A stretch of 64,000 nt of DNA from Amycolatopsis cihanbeyliensis (GTDB taxonomy: Bacteria > Actinomycetota > Actinomycetes > Mycobacteriales > Pseudonocardiaceae). The notes beneath the pieces were generated by a model. It had not been told where the DNA came from. It saw only the letters and a program-made list of their open reading frames with translations, and ran no database searches. The stretch covers positions 3,998,501 to 4,062,500 of the forward strand of contig NZ_VFML01000001.1 in NCBI RefSeq assembly GCF_006715045.1, in the 5' to 3' direction. The translations under genes were made by a program, and so were the position numbers. Of this stretch, positions 1-13,315 are shown piece by piece. The stretch's first letter is position 1; each line of letters starts with the position of its first letter.

Positions 1-801
1 ACCAACGACTTCATCAACTCGCTGCGCGACGACCGCAAGGTCGCGTTCCAGCGGCGCTACCGCGATATCGACATCCTGCTGGTGGACGACATCCAGTTCC
101 TGGAAGGCAAGGAAGGAACCCAGGAGGAGTTCTTCCACACCTTCAACACCCTGCACAACGCGAACAAGCAGATCGTGGTCTCCTCCGACCGCCCGCCGAA
201 ACGGCTGGAGACGCTGGAGGACCGGCTGCGCACCCGGTTCGAGTGGGGCCTGATCACCGACATCCAGCCGCCCGAGCTGGAGACCCGGATCGCCATCCTG
301 CGGAAGAAGGCCGCGCAGGACCGGCTCGCCGTGCCCGGTGAGGTTCTGGAGTTCATCGCCGCCCGGATCGAGGCGAACATCCGCGAGCTGGAAGGCGCGC
401 TGATCCGGGTGACCGCGTTCGCCTCGCTGAACCAGCAACCGGTGGACGTCGGGCTCGCCGAGATCGTGCTGCGCGACCTGATCCCCGACTCCCAGGCGCC
501 GGAGATCAGCGCGCCAACCATCATGGGCGTCACCGCCGACTTCTTCGACGTGACGGTGGACGACCTCTGCGGGCCCGGCAAGACCAAGGCGCTCGCCACC
601 GCGCGCCAGATCGCCATGTATCTGTGCCGCGAGCTCACCGATATGTCCCTGCCCCGAATCGGCCAAACCTTCGGCGGCCGCGACCACACCACGGTCATGC
701 ACGCGGACAAGAAGATTCGCAAGGAAATGGCCGAGCGGCGTCGGATCTACGACCAGGTGCAGGAACTCACCTCGCGGATCAAGCAGCGCGCGCGCCAGTA
801 A
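1..801 (+). CDS. dnaA: Chromosomal replication initiator DnaA (3' part)
   Basis: C-terminal 266 residues of DnaA, the AAA+ ATPase that binds DnaA boxes at oriC, melts the origin and recruits the helicase. The reading frame is open from the first base of the window, so the N-terminus and Walker A lie outside. Visible are the Walker B segment (ILLVDDIQF, about fragment residues 24-32), the arginine-rich AAA+ sensor region, and the domain IV DNA-binding signature near the end ([18 protein letters not shown], then [11 protein letters not shown]). It stops with TAA directly before the oriC intergenic region, the usual actinobacterial dnaA-oriC-dnaN order. Identity is secure; only the 5' end is missing. 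Confidence 0.98.
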   Translation, partial: TNDFINSLRDDRKVAFQRRYRDIDILLVDDIQFLEGKEGTQEEFFHTFNTLHNANKQIVVSSDRPPKRLETLEDRLRTRFEWGLITDIQPPELETRIAILRKKAAQDRLAVPGEVLEFIAARIEANIRELEGALIRVTAFASLNQQPVDVGLAEIVLRDLIPDSQAPEISAPTIMGVTADFFDVTVDDLCGPGKTKALATARQIAMYLCRELTDMSLPRIGQTFGGRDHTTVMHADKKIRKEMAERRRIYDQVQELTSRIKQRARQ

Positions 802-1555
802 CGGCTCCCGCGGCGCGACCTTTCCACCACTTGCGCGGCTCAGTCGCGCCCTCTTCCCCTGGTACGCCCGGTTCGGCGGCACGCCCCGGCACGCCGCCGA
901 ACCGGTTCCCGGACGCACGATTTTCCCGCCGCGCCAAGAAGATCGTCGGTTGCCTCGAAGAGATGTACGCCACCGCAACGAGTTCGGTGTCACTCAGTGG
1001 AGCGATTCGTACACGGCCACGGTCGGCAGGGGGCGGTGTAAAGCTTGGGCACAGGTCTCCCCACAACTGGGGATGATCGTGTGGACAACTGTGGACAGGT
1101 GTGGACACCTCGGGGGTGCGGAAAAATGCTCCACCGATCGCCGCAACTGTCCACCGGAACACCACCACGGAAGTCCACAGGCCGCCGCGCCGCCGGAGCA
1201 GCGGAGATGGCAGATGTCCACACAACCCACAACCCTTACTACTGTTCCTGTCTCTCTCTTCTCTCTCTTGAAGAACAAAAGAAAAACAGGGCAACGCCGA
1301 AGTTGGGGACACCTTGCGAGCAGGTGTCGACACGTCGACAAGACGATCGGGAGGCCAAGATGACGGCGGGCCGGGGCACGTTCTAACGTGGGAGTCCACA
1401 CCGGGACCGGTGGTGCCGGTGTTCCAACTGACCTCCCGGCCGGGCACCAGGCGCCCGGCTCCTGCTCCGGTCGCTTCCTCCGACAGGGCGTCCGGAGGGG
1501 GTACGCATGTCGATCTTTCGAGCCGAAACGGCTCGGCTGTCGAAAGGATGGGCTC
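802..1555. other. oriC: Replication origin oriC (dnaA-dnaN intergenic region)
   Basis: A 754-bp gene-free stretch between dnaA and dnaN. It contains 9-mers close to the actinobacterial DnaA box TTGTCCACA: on the minus strand at 1080-1088 (exact), 1090-1098 and 1100-1108 (each one base off), and on the plus strand at 1147-1155, 1171-1179, 1214-1222 and 1392-1400 (one or two bases off). Three boxes at 1080-1108 sit exactly 10 bp apart, one helical turn, on the same strand. Between about 1228 and 1300 lies the least GC-rich part, a CT-tract followed by an A-rich tract, the best candidate for the unwinding element. Open frames crossing this region on either strand lack recognisable proteins. Confidence 0.9.
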
Positions 1556-2710
1556 ATGAAGATCCGCGTCGAGCGCGACGGGCTTGCCGACGCCGTCGCC
1601 TGGGTGGCAAAGAGCCTGCCGTCCAGACCGCCGGTACCGGTGCTCGGTGGCGTGCTGCTCGACGCCGGTTCGGACGGTTCGGGCTCGGACAGCGGCGAGG
1701 CGGCTGACGCGCTGACCGTGTCGGGGTTCGACTACGAGGTCTCCGCGACCGTTGGCGTCCCGGCCACCATCGCCGACGGGGGGCGCACCCTGGTGTCCGG
1801 GCGGCTGCTCGCCGACATCACCAAGGCGCTGCCCGCCCAGCCGGTGGAGATCGCGGTCGACGGCGCACGTGCGTCCATCACCTGCGGCAGCGCCCGGTTC
1901 AGCCTGCCCACCATGCCGGTCGAGGACTACCCCGAGCTGCCGGCGCAGCCCGCGCACGCCGGCGAGCTCGCCGGTGAGGTGTTCGGCCAGGCCGTGGCCC
2001 AGGTCGCGGTGGCGGCAGGCAAGGACGACACCCTGCCGATGCTCACCGGGATGCGGCTGGAGATCTCCGGGGACACCCTGACCATGGTCGCCACCGACCG
2101 GTTCCGGCTGGCCATGCGGGAGATCAACTGGTCACCTGCCGAGGGGCTGACCGACGCCGCCGTGCTGGTGCCGGCCCGCACCCTGGCCGACGCCGCGAAG
2201 TCGCTCGGTTCCAGCGGTGCCGCCGTGCAGCTCGCACTGGCCAGCGGCGAGGGCCTGCTCGGCCTCGCCGGCTCCGGGCGATACACCACGACCCGGCTGC
2301 TGGACGCCGAGTTTCCGCCGTACCGGCAGCTGCTGCCCTCCTCGCACACCTCCCGTGCGGTGCTGGAGGTGTCCGCGCTCGCGGAGTCGATCAAACGGGT
2401 CTCCCTGGTCGCCGAGCGTGGTACCCAGGTGCGGCTGGAGTTCACCGACGGTTCGCTGCGGTTGTCCGCGGGCGGCGATGACGAGGGCAGCGCCGAGGAA
2501 GAACTTCCGGTGGACTACGAGGGCGAGCCGGTCACCATCGCGTTCAACCCCGGCTACCTCGTGGACGGGCTGGGTGCGCTGCACACCGATCGCGCCGAGC
2601 TGACCTTCACCACCGCGAACCGGCCCGCGCTGATCAAGCCCGCCGACGAGGAGGGCAACGTGGTTCCCGGTTACCTCTACCTGTTGATGCCGGTCCGGCT
2701 GCCGGGCTGA
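1556..2710 (+). CDS. dnaN: DNA polymerase III beta sliding clamp
   Basis: 384 residues; the ring-shaped clamp that tethers DNA polymerase III to DNA. I chose the ATG giving [14 protein letters not shown], preceded by an AAAGGA ribosome site at 1543-1548; longer in-frame starts would run back into oriC. Family landmarks include the domain-2 segment [17 protein letters not shown] and the C-terminal ending [11 protein letters not shown], which closes the partner-binding pocket. A Gly/Ser/Asp-rich insertion at about residues 40-55 makes this clamp slightly longer than the roughly 366-residue E. coli protein, as is common in actinobacteria. Confidence 0.97.
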   Translation: MKIRVERDGLADAVAWVAKSLPSRPPVPVLGGVLLDAGSDGSGSDSGEAADALTVSGFDYEVSATVGVPATIADGGRTLVSGRLLADITKALPAQPVEIAVDGARASITCGSARFSLPTMPVEDYPELPAQPAHAGELAGEVFGQAVAQVAVAAGKDDTLPMLTGMRLEISGDTLTMVATDRFRLAMREINWSPAEGLTDAAVLVPARTLADAAKSLGSSGAAVQLALASGEGLLGLAGSGRYTTTRLLDAEFPPYRQLLPSSHTSRAVLEVSALAESIKRVSLVAERGTQVRLEFTDGSLRLSAGGDDEGSAEEELPVDYEGEPVTIAFNPGYLVDGLGALHTDRAELTFTTANRPALIKPADEEGNVVPGYLYLLMPVRLPG

Positions 2711-2743
2711 CGCCAGAGTTTCGCGAACGGAGGGGAGTACGTC

Positions 2744-3634
2744 ATGGTGCAGCTGGGACTCGTCGGCCTCGGCAAGATGGGTTACAACATGCGCGAGCGG
2801 CTGCGGGCCGCCGGGCACGAGGTGGTCGGCTACGACCGCAACCCCGACGTGACCGACGTCGGCACGCTCGCCGACCTGGTGTCCACACTGGACGCTCCGC
2901 GGATCATCTGGGTGATGGTGCCCGCGGGGGAGGCGACCAGTCAGACCGTCAAGGAGTTCAGCGAACTCCTGAGCGAGGGCGATCTGCTCATCGACGGTGG
3001 CAACTCCCGGTACACCGACGACAAGGTGAACGGGGACCTTCTTGCGGCGCAAGGAATCGGCTACATCGACGCGGGTGTGTCCGGCGGGGTGTGGGGCAAG
3101 GACAACGGTTACGGCCTGATGGTCGGTGGCGCCAAAGCGGATGTCGAGCGTGCACTGCCGATCTTCGACGCGCTACGCCCGGAGGGGCCGCGGGAGGAAG
3201 GGTTCTCGCATGCCGGCCCGGTCGGCGCGGGGCACTTCGCGAAGATGGTGCACAACGGCATCGAGTACGGCGTGATGCAGGCCTATGCCGAGGGGTTCGA
3301 ACTGCTCGAGGCGGCCAACGTCGTCGAGGACGTGCCCGCGGTGATCAAGGGCTGGCAGCGTGGCACGGTGGTCCGTTCCTGGCTGCTGGACCTGCTGGTG
3401 CGCGCGCTGGACGAGGATCCGGAGCTGGACGACCTCGAGGGGTACGTCGAGGACTCCGGTGAGGGCCGTTGGACGCTGGAGGAAGCGATCAACAACGCGG
3501 TCCCCGCGCCGGTGATCTCGGCCGCGCTGTTCGCCCGGTTCGCCTCCCGGCAGGAGGACTCCGCCGCGATGCGCGCGGTCGCCGCGCTGCGCAACCAGTT
3601 CGGTGGCCACGCGGTGCGCAAGGCCGACGAGTAA
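2744..3634 (+). CDS. gnd: 6-phosphogluconate dehydrogenase, short NAD-type
   Basis: 296 residues, the short (about 300 aa) decarboxylating 6-phosphogluconate dehydrogenase class that makes ribulose 5-phosphate in the oxidative pentose phosphate pathway. The N-terminal Rossmann motif is GLVGLGKMGYNM; the acidic YDRN at the end of strand 2 suggests NAD rather than NADP, an inference. Substrate motifs DGGNSRYTDD and DAGVSGGVWG and the catalytic-lysine region AKMVHNGIEYG are present. A GGAGGGG ribosome site precedes the ATG. Its place between dnaN and recF is typical of Pseudonocardiales and mycobacteria. Confidence 0.95.
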   Translation: MVQLGLVGLGKMGYNMRERLRAAGHEVVGYDRNPDVTDVGTLADLVSTLDAPRIIWVMVPAGEATSQTVKEFSELLSEGDLLIDGGNSRYTDDKVNGDLLAAQGIGYIDAGVSGGVWGKDNGYGLMVGGAKADVERALPIFDALRPEGPREEGFSHAGPVGAGHFAKMVHNGIEYGVMQAYAEGFELLEAANVVEDVPAVIKGWQRGTVVRSWLLDLLVRALDEDPELDDLEGYVEDSGEGRWTLEEAINNAVPAPVISAALFARFASRQEDSAAMRAVAALRNQFGGHAVRKADE

Positions 3635-3685
3635 CGGGCTCGTGCGTGGCACCCGGCCGCGCACGGATCGCGTAGGCAGCCAACT

Positions 3686-4835
3686 ATGTATCTTCGTCAC
3701 TTGCAGGTCACCGATTTCCGTTCCTGGGAGCAGCTGGACCTGCCGCTGGAGCGAGGACCGACCGCGTTGATCGGACCGAACGGGAGGGGCAAGACGAACC
3801 TGCTCGAGGCCATCGGTTATGTGTCCACCCTGGGTTCGCATCGGGTGGCCACCGACGCGCCGCTGGTCCGGCACGACTGCGCGCGGGCGCTGATTCGCGC
3901 CGCCGTGGTCAACGAGGGGCGCGAGCTGACCGTGGAGCTGGAGATCGCCCCCGGCAGGGCGAACCGGGCGAGGGTGAACCGGGGCTCGGTCGGCAGACCC
4001 CGCGACGTACTCGGCATCCTGCGCACGGTGCTGTTCTCCCCGGAGGACCTGGCGCTGGTGCGGGGCGATCCGGGCGAGCGGCGGCGATTCCTCGACGAGT
4101 TGCTGGTGCAGCGCGCACCCCGGTACGCCGGGATCCGGGGGGACTACGAGCGGGTGCTCAAGCAACGCAACGCGCTGCTCAAGACGGCAGGCAAGCGGCG
4201 GTCCGGGCCGGCCGCCGATCCGTACGCGCTGAGCACCCTGGACGTATGGGACAACCACCTCGCCGAGGTCGGCGCGCAGTTGCTCGCCGGAAGGCTGGAT
4301 CTGGTCGCCGACCTCGGCCCGCATACGGCGGCCGCCTACGCGGGAGTCGCTCCGGACTCCCGGCCCACCGAGATCACCTACCGGTCCAGCCTCGGTGCGG
4401 CCCTGCCGGACGGCTACGGTCGCCCCGGCGGGGACCGGGCCGACCCCGCCACGCTCAGCAAGATCATCACCGAGGGCCTCGGCGCGTCGCGTTCCGCCGA
4501 GTTGGAGCGTGGGGTAAGCCTGGTAGGGCCACATCGGGACGAGCTGGAACTGGTGCTCGGTGCGGCGCCTGCGAAGGGGTATGCCAGTCACGGCGAATCC
4601 TGGTCGTTCGCGCTGGCGCTTCGGCTCGGTTCCTACGAACTGCTTCGTGCGGAGTCCGGTGAGCCGGTGCTGCTGCTCGACGACGTGTTCGCCGAGCTGG
4701 ATCGCCGGCGTCGGGCCCGGCTCGCGGAGGTGGCTACGAGTGCCGAACAGGTGCTGGTGACCGCAGCCGTGGATGAGGACGTCCCCCAGGAGCTGGCCGG
4801 GGTCCGCTACACGGTGTCAGAAAGCGGGGTCAGTG

Positions 4836-4843
<8 letters not shown>
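3686..4843 (+). CDS. recF: DNA recombination/repair protein RecF
   Basis: 385 residues. RecF is an SMC-like ATPase that helps RecO/RecR load RecA at gapped DNA. Walker A is GPNGRGKTN at about residues 31-39, the ABC signature region is near [13 protein letters not shown], and Walker B is [13 protein letters not shown] towards the C-terminus. Start ATG gives [14 protein letters not shown], the conserved N-terminus. The stop overlaps the start of the next gene by 8 bp, implying translational coupling. Confidence 0.96.
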
Positions 4844-7719
<2,876 letters not shown>

Positions 7720-7777
7720 GCCCTAAGCCACCCGGCCCCTGCTGTCCTACCAGGACTGTCCAGTTGAGAAGGACGAC

Positions 7778-10282
7778 ATGACGGAAACCTTGCCGCCGGA
7801 AGGCGATCGCATCGAGCCGGTCGACATCCAGCAGGAGATGCAGCGCTCCTACGTCGATTACGCGATGAGCGTGATCGTGTCCAGGGCGCTGCCGGATGTT
7901 CGGGACGGCCTCAAGCCGGTACACCGCCGGGTGCTGTACTCGATGTTCGACTCCGGCTTCCGCCCGGACCGCCAGCACAACAAGTGCTCGCGCGTGGTCG
8001 GCGATGTGATGGGTAACTATCACCCGCACGGCGACTCGGCCATCTACGACGCACTGGTCCGGCTCGCCCAGCCCTGGGCGCAGCGGTACCGGCTGATCGA
8101 CGGCCAGGGCAACTTCGGTTCCGCGGGCAACGACCCGGCCGCCGCCATGCGGTACACCGAGGCCCGGCTCGACCCGTTGGCCATGCACATGCTGGCCGAT
8201 ATCGAGGAAGAGACCGTCGACTTCGCGGACAACTACGACGGTCGCACCCAGGAACCGCAGGTACTGCCGAGCCGGTTCCCGAACCTGCTGGTCAACGGCG
8301 GCTCCGGGATCGCGGTCGGGATGGCGACCAACATCCCGCCGCACAACCTGCGCGAGGTCGCCGAGGGCGTGGCCTGGGCGCTGGACAACCCCGAGTCGAG
8401 CGACGACGAGCTGCTGGCCGCGCTGCTACAGCGGATCAAGGGGCCGGACTTCCCGACCAACGGGCTGATCCTCGGCACCCAGGGTATCGAGGACGCCTAC
8501 CGCACCGGCCGCGGTTCGGTCCGGATGCGCGCCGTTGTCGAGGTCGAGGAGGACAACAAGGGTCGCACCATCCTGGTGGTCAGCGAGCTGCCGTACCAGG
8601 TGAACCCGGACAACCTGGTGGAAACGATCGCGACCCTGGTGCGGGACGGCAAGCTCACCGGGATCTCGGACATCGCCGATGAGTCCAACAGCCGCAGCGG
8701 CATGCGCATCGTGGTCACGCTCAAGCGGGACGCGGTGGCCAAGGTCGTGCTGAACAACCTGTACAAGCACACCCAGCTGCAGTACAACTTCGGCGTCAAC
8801 ATGCTGGCGCTGGTCGACGGCGTGCCGCGCACGCTGCGGCTGGACCAGATCGTCCGGCACTACGTCAAGCACCAGCTCGACGTCATCATCCGGCGTACCC
8901 GCTACCGGCTGCGCAAGGCTGAGGAACGCGCGCACGTCCTGCGTGGCTATGTCAAGGCGCTGGACATGCTGGACGAGGTCATCGCCCTGATCCGGCGCTC
9001 GCCCTCGGCCGACGAGGCGAGGCCGGGCCTGATGGAGCTGCTGGACATCGACGAGATCCAGGCGACCGCGATCCTGGACATGCAGCTGCGCAGGCTCGCC
9101 GCGCTGGAACGGCAGAAGATCATCGATGATCTGGCCAAGATCGAGGCCGAGATCGCCGACCTGAAGGACATCCTCGAGAGGCCGGAGCGGCAGCGGCAGA
9201 TCGTCAAAGACGAGCTCATGGGCATCGTCGAGAAGCACGGGGACCAGCGGCGCACCCAGATCATCCCGTTCGACGGCGAGGTGTCGGTCGAGGACCTGAT
9301 CGCGGTCGAGAACGTCGTGGTCACCCTTACCCGTACGGGATACGCCAAACGCACCAAGACGGATCTCTACCGTTCGCAGAAGCGCGGCGGCAAGGGTGTG
9401 CAGGGTGCGACCCTGAAGCAGGACGACATCGTGCAGCACTTCTTCGTGTGCTCCACGCACGACTGGATCCTGTTCTTCACCAACAAGGGGCGGGTGTACC
9501 GGGCCAAGGCATACGAGCTGCCGGAGGCCAGCCGGAACGCCCGCGGGCAGCACGTGGCCAACCTGCTGGCGTTCCAGCCGGACGAGCAGATCGCCAGCGT
9601 CATCCAGATCAAGGACTACGAGGTGGCCCCGTACCTGGTGCTCGCCACCAAGAAGGGGCTGGTCAAGAAGTCCAAGCTGAGCGACTTCGACTCGCCGCGC
9701 GCCGGCGGGCTGATCGGCATCAACCTGCGCGAGGGTGACGAGTTGGTCGGCGCCGTGCTCGCCGCCGCGGAGGACGACCTGCTGCTGGTGTCCTCCGAGG
9801 GGCAGTCGATCCGCTTCCACGCGACCGACGAGGCCCTTCGCCCGATGGGCAGGGCGACCTCCGGTGTGCTCGGCATGCGGTTCAACGAGGGGGACGAGTT
9901 GCTCGGCATCGGCGTGGTGGCCGAGGACAAGTTCCTCCTGGTGGCCACCGACGGCGGCTACGCCAAGCGCACCCCGATCGAGGACTACCCGGTGCAGGGC
10001 CGGGGCGGCAAGGGCGTGCTCACCATTCAGTACGACCGCAAGCGTGGCAGGCTGGTGGCAGCACTTATCGTCGACGAGGATGACGAGCTGTACGCCATCA
10101 CCTCCACCGGCGGGGTGATCCGCACGGCCGCCGGGCAGGTGCGGAAGGCCGGCAGGCAGACCAAGGGTGTGCGGCTGATGAACCTGGACGAGGGCACCAC
10201 ATTGCTCGCGGTCGCACGCAACGCGGACGAGCCGTCGGACGTCGTCATCGAAGGAGACGACGATCAGGAGCCGAAGCAGTAG
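7778..10282 (+). CDS. gyrA: DNA gyrase subunit A
   Basis: 834 residues, the breakage-reunion subunit. The catalytic tyrosine is in [10 protein letters not shown]. The quinolone-resistance region reads [12 protein letters not shown]: Ser and Asp at the two main resistance positions (E. coli 83 and 87 equivalents) are present, the usual susceptible residues. A GyrA box (QKRGGKG) opens the C-terminal beta-pinwheel, and the protein ends in a short acidic tail. ATG 7778 lies 58 bp after gyrB with a GAAGGA site, so co-transcription is likely. Confidence 0.98.
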   Translation: MTETLPPEGDRIEPVDIQQEMQRSYVDYAMSVIVSRALPDVRDGLKPVHRRVLYSMFDSGFRPDRQHNKCSRVVGDVMGNYHPHGDSAIYDALVRLAQPWAQRYRLIDGQGNFGSAGNDPAAAMRYTEARLDPLAMHMLADIEEETVDFADNYDGRTQEPQVLPSRFPNLLVNGGSGIAVGMATNIPPHNLREVAEGVAWALDNPESSDDELLAALLQRIKGPDFPTNGLILGTQGIEDAYRTGRGSVRMRAVVEVEEDNKGRTILVVSELPYQVNPDNLVETIATLVRDGKLTGISDIADESNSRSGMRIVVTLKRDAVAKVVLNNLYKHTQLQYNFGVNMLALVDGVPRTLRLDQIVRHYVKHQLDVIIRRTRYRLRKAEERAHVLRGYVKALDMLDEVIALIRRSPSADEARPGLMELLDIDEIQATAILDMQLRRLAALERQKIIDDLAKIEAEIADLKDILERPERQRQIVKDELMGIVEKHGDQRRTQIIPFDGEVSVEDLIAVENVVVTLTRTGYAKRTKTDLYRSQKRGGKGVQGATLKQDDIVQHFFVCSTHDWILFFTNKGRVYRAKAYELPEASRNARGQHVANLLAFQPDEQIASVIQIKDYEVAPYLVLATKKGLVKKSKLSDFDSPRAGGLIGINLREGDELVGAVLAAAEDDLLLVSSEGQSIRFHATDEALRPMGRATSGVLGMRFNEGDELLGIGVVAEDKFLLVATDGGYAKRTPIEDYPVQGRGGKGVLTIQYDRKRGRLVAALIVDEDDELYAITSTGGVIRTAAGQVRKAGRQTKGVRLMNLDEGTTLLAVARNADEPSDVVIEGDDDQEPKQ

Positions 10283-10308
10283 GCACAGCTGGATAGGACT
10301 GACACCTC

Positions 10309-11064
10309 GTGACACCACCTGACCACACCGACCGTACTGCCGGGGGCGCGGCGGGCGACACCGGCGGATCGGGCACCCCGCCCTGGCAGCGGGTAGTCAA
10401 GGACTCCGGCAACGGCACCGCCGCGGAGGTCGACCCGGCCGCGCAGACGGACGGCTACGGTGACCAGTGGTCCGCGGGGCAGTTGCCGTCCGAGGCGCCG
10501 ACCTCGTACCTGGGACAGCCGTTCGAACACACCCCCGACTCGGGGGAGCAGCCGGTGGTCACCGGCAGTGCCGCGAGCAGGCTGTTCGGCTCCGCAGCCG
10601 AGGAGGCCCCCGCCCGCGGCAGGGGATCGGTACGGGTCGGCGCGACCGGTGGCAAGGGCAAGGCGGCCCCGACCGCACTGCGCAGGCCGGGTCGCGGGCC
10701 CCGCCGGGCGAGCCTGCAGATCAAGCGGTTCGACCCGTGGTCGGTGCTGAAGCTTTCCCTGGTGCTCGGGGTCGCGCTGTTCTTCATCTGGCTGGTGGCG
10801 GTCGGTGTGCTGTACACCGTGCTGGACGGGATGGGCGTGTGGGACAAGCTGAACGGCACCTACACCTCGCTGGTGCAGGGTGAGGGCACCGAGGAGTCGG
10901 CCGAGCCGCTGATCAGCGCCGGACGTGTGTTCGGCATCGCCGCGATCGTCGGCGCCATCAACATCGTGCTGATCTCGGCGTTGTCCACGGTGATGGCCTT
11001 CATCTACAACGTGTCCGCTGATCTGGCAGGCGGCCTGGAGGTCACCCTGTCCGAACGCGAATAA
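10309..11064 (+). CDS. DUF3566 membrane protein
   Basis: 251 residues from GTG 10309. About 140 disordered residues rich in Gly, Pro, Thr and Ala precede a conserved DUF3566 domain that begins at RRASLQIKRFDPWSVLKLS. This contains two membrane spans (about residues 155-175 and 205-228) and ends with FIYNVSADLAGGLEVTL, the family signature. It lies 26 bp after gyrA, as in mycobacteria and streptomycetes. Function is not established. Confidence 0.9.
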   Translation: MTPPDHTDRTAGGAAGDTGGSGTPPWQRVVKDSGNGTAAEVDPAAQTDGYGDQWSAGQLPSEAPTSYLGQPFEHTPDSGEQPVVTGSAASRLFGSAAEEAPARGRGSVRVGATGGKGKAAPTALRRPGRGPRRASLQIKRFDPWSVLKLSLVLGVALFFIWLVAVGVLYTVLDGMGVWDKLNGTYTSLVQGEGTEESAEPLISAGRVFGIAAIVGAINIVLISALSTVMAFIYNVSADLAGGLEVTLSERE

Positions 11065-11112
11065 CCCGGTGGCGAGCGGCCGGGGGTCGTGCTGTAGTCT
11101 TTCCTGCGTTGC

Positions 11113-11186
11113 GGGCCCATAGCTCAGGCGGTTAGAGCGCTTCGCTGATAACGAAGAGGTCCCAGGTTCAAGTCCTGGTGGGCCCA
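11113..11186 (+). tRNA. tRNA-Ile (GAT)
   Basis: 74-nt cloverleaf: acceptor GGGCCCA pairs with TGGGCCC; anticodon stem CTTCG/CGAAG with loop CTGATAA gives anticodon GAT; T-arm CCAGG TTCAAGT CCTGG. No CCA is encoded. It follows DUF3566 in the typical actinobacterial position. Confidence 0.97.
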
Positions 11187-11402
11187 CCCGAGGAATGTTC
11201 GAGGCTTCGCCTCTTCCCGATGTCCTGTCTCGGCGTGGTGAGCCGCCCCCACGCATCCACACGGTGCGGCGTGACTGCTGACCCAGCGTGGGTGTGGCCC
11301 TTGTACCGCCCCGAGTTGTTGCGCGTTGTGGTTGATTGGCTGTGCTGGGTGGCGGAAGCTTGGGGCCCAGGCCGCAGTTCCGCTACTTCCAGGAGGACGG
11401 TC

Positions 11403-11900
11403 GTGTCCGACGTCGTCGAACTCATCCTTGCCGACCATCGCCGGTTCGAGCAGTTGCTGCAGGGGCTGCGGGAGAGCGGCACCGACCACGCGGCCCTGCG
11501 GGCCGAGCTGGCGACCCTGCTGGTCGCCCATGCCGAGGCCGAGGAGGACGAGGTCTATCCGAAGCTGCGCAGGGAGGCCTCCACCGACCACGACGTGGAG
11601 CACGGTGAGGAAGAGCACGCCGAGATCAACCAGGCGTTGCTGGCCTTTCTCGAGCTGACCGAGCTGGCGGGCGACACCTACGAGGGCATCCTCGACAAGT
11701 TGACCGAGGTGGTCGACCACCACACCGAGGAGGAAGAGGAGACCTTGCTCAAGGACGCCACCAGAAATCTTGCCGAGACCGAGCGGGAACGGCTCGGCGT
11801 CGCGTTCGTCGCCTCGCGAAAGGCCCAGCTCGACGCGGACTGCGGCCGGCCGGAGAACGTGCGGTTGCTGGTGCAGCAGACGGCGGGCAGGCTGGGGTGA
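11403..11900 (+). CDS. Hemerythrin HHE domain protein
   Basis: 165 residues from GTG 11403, with an AGGAGG ribosome site at about 11391. The first ~125 residues form a helical bundle with the spaced metal-ligand pattern of HHE proteins: DHRRFEQLL, HAEAEEDEVYP, EEEHAEI and VVDHHTEEEEETLL. Such proteins bind a di-iron centre and are linked to oxygen, NO or iron sensing; the role here is unknown. The open frame reaches back into the tRNA, but the strong ribosome site fixes this start. Confidence 0.88.
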   Translation: MSDVVELILADHRRFEQLLQGLRESGTDHAALRAELATLLVAHAEAEEDEVYPKLRREASTDHDVEHGEEEHAEINQALLAFLELTELAGDTYEGILDKLTEVVDHHTEEEEETLLKDATRNLAETERERLGVAFVASRKAQLDADCGRPENVRLLVQQTAGRLG

Positions 11901-12011
11901 CCTGGGGCACGTTCCACGTGGAACCAACATGTGCACCGGTGCGTCGACGGCTGTGGCCGGTGCAGTAACATCATGGGACAAGCTCGGCAAGTTGTTGAGG
12001 AGGGGCTGCAC

Positions 12012-12203
12012 GTGAAGAAGCTGTTGGCACTCGCGGTCATCGCGGGCGGCGTGTTGTTCGCGGTCAAGCGGAACAAGGACGCCAAGGCGGAAGCCGACCT
12101 GTGGCGTGAGGCCACCGCGCCGACGAACTCGTTCGGCGACGTGTCCTCCAACGGCAGCGCGCCGTCGAAGACCAGCTCTTCCGACGCCACCCGCAACAAC
12201 TGA
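12012..12203 (+). CDS. DLW-39 family small protein
   Basis: 63 residues. One N-terminal hydrophobic segment (VKKLLALAVIAGGVLFAV) is followed by KRNKDAKAEADLWREAT, the signature that names the DLW-39 family. GTG 12012 has a GAGGAGG site at about 11998. In actinobacteria this gene sits next to the tRNA-Ala near gyrA, as here. Probably a single-pass membrane protein; function unknown. Confidence 0.88.
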   Translation: MKKLLALAVIAGGVLFAVKRNKDAKAEADLWREATAPTNSFGDVSSNGSAPSKTSSSDATRNN

Positions 12204-12239
12204 TCGGTCGAGATTCTCGCGGGCGGTGACGCCCGTACC

Positions 12240-12312
12240 GGGGCTGTAGCTCAATCGGTAGAGCGCTGCTTTTGCAAGGCAGAGGTCAGGGGTTCGATTC
12301 CCCTCAGCTCCA
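12240..12312 (+). tRNA. tRNA-Ala (TGC)
   Basis: 73-nt cloverleaf: acceptor GGGGCTG/CAGCTCC (one G-T pair), anticodon loop TTTGCAA with anticodon TGC, T-arm AGGGG TTCGATT CCCCT. No encoded CCA. Confidence 0.97.
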
Positions 12313-12318
12313 CGTCAC

Positions 12319-12358
12319 AAAGCGGCAGGTGAGGGCACATGTCCTCACCTGCCGCTTT
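12319..12358. terminator. Bidirectional hairpin terminator
   Basis: A 16-bp perfect stem (12319-12334 with 12343-12358) around an 8-nt loop begins and ends with AAA/TTT. It sits between tRNA-Ala (plus) and the VOC gene (minus) and can end both transcripts. Confidence 0.85.
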
Positions 12359-12372
12359 CGTCTTATCCGCGC

Positions 12373-12969
12373 TCAAGCGCCTGGACGCGGCTCAGCCCCC
12401 TTGATCCGTTCGACGAGCTCGTCGCGGTACTCCCGCACCGCCTGAAACTCCGGTTCGTCGCCGGTCGCCCGCTTCAACGCGCCTTCCAGGATCTTCAGCC
12501 CCTGGCGTTCGTCGCCGCGCGCATCCGCCTGCCTTGCAGCGTTCTCCATGGCTTTGGCGAGCTTGGTCTGCGCCTCGGGTTCCTTGGCGGCCTTGTGGAT
12601 CCGGATCCAGTTGCCGCCCGGATCGACGACGGTGAACCCGGTGTACCGGTCGTTGCGTAGCCGCGGCCGGGTCATACGCGGGATGCCGGAGATGAGCAGT
12701 TTTCCGTGTACGGACCGCATCCCCGTCGCGAAGGCCTCGAACAGCTCGCTGGTGTCCGCCACGATGACCAGGCACGTGCTGTATGACTGCGTCGGGTCGT
12801 AGTCGTCCATCCCGAAGAAGTGCAGGTTGATGTCTTCCCGTCGCACCGCGATGTGCGGGTTCGGCCGCGTCTGCCGATAGGTGATCTCGAAGCCGAGCAT
12901 CTCGTAGAACGACGCGATCTCGTCGATGGATGGACAGGGCAGGAGCGGAATGGTCAGTTCGTTCGCCAT
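12373..12969 (-). CDS. VOC (glyoxalase/bleomycin-resistance-like) protein
   Basis: 198 residues. Residues 1-120 look like a VOC fold with its paired beta-alpha-beta units: LTIPLLPCPSIDEIASFYEMLGFEI, VRREDINLHFFG, and a second unit ending FTVVDPGGNWIRI. A helical tail of about 70 residues (EAQTKLAKAMENAARQADARGD) is beyond the usual domain length. The set of metal ligands cannot be judged by eye, so enzyme, resistance protein or binding protein are all open. Convergent with tRNA-Ala across a shared terminator. Confidence 0.8.
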   Translation of the reverse strand: MANELTIPLLPCPSIDEIASFYEMLGFEITYRQTRPNPHIAVRREDINLHFFGMDDYDPTQSYSTCLVIVADTSELFEAFATGMRSVHGKLLISGIPRMTRPRLRNDRYTGFTVVDPGGNWIRIHKAAKEPEAQTKLAKAMENAARQADARGDERQGLKILEGALKRATGDEPEFQAVREYRDELVERIKGAEPRPGA

Positions 12970-13120
12970 CGCCCGAAGCTAAGCCCGGACCGGCCGAAAC
13001 GACACCGAGCTATTTGCTCATGCGAACAGCATGACGGTCTCGCCCAGCGACAACAACGCCGACACAACGGCGATGGCGACATGCCAAGTTCGCGCGCCCC
13101 AACAACATCCGCTTCCCACT

Positions 13121-13297
13121 GCTCGCGATAGCGGCCGTCCCCCAGCCTTCCACCCCGCGATCTACAAGCAGCGCCACGCCGTGCAATGCGGCATCAACCG
13201 GCTCACACGCCACCGCGCCGTGGCCACCCGATTCGACAAACTCGCCACACGCTACGAAGTCACCGTCCACACCGCCGCGATCAACGACTGGCTCTGA
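13121..13297 (+). pseudogene. IS5-type transposase remnant (C-terminus)
   Basis: Only the end of a DDE transposase of the IS5 superfamily type survives: [20 protein letters not shown] followed by the motif [21 protein letters not shown] and INDWL before the stop. In intact relatives this is the last ~50 residues, including the catalytic Glu region (here [10 protein letters not shown], with Gln where the family usually has Glu). No upstream catalytic Asp motifs or inverted repeats are visible. A fossil insertion between the VOC gene and the propeller genes. Confidence 0.7.
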
Positions 13298-13315
13298 CCC
13301 ACTTCGATACAGCCC

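Noticed and set aside
779..1957. 392-aa open frame on the minus strand across oriC and dnaN
   Set aside because: High-GC frame shadow; covers the DnaA-box region and has no protein-like motif pattern.
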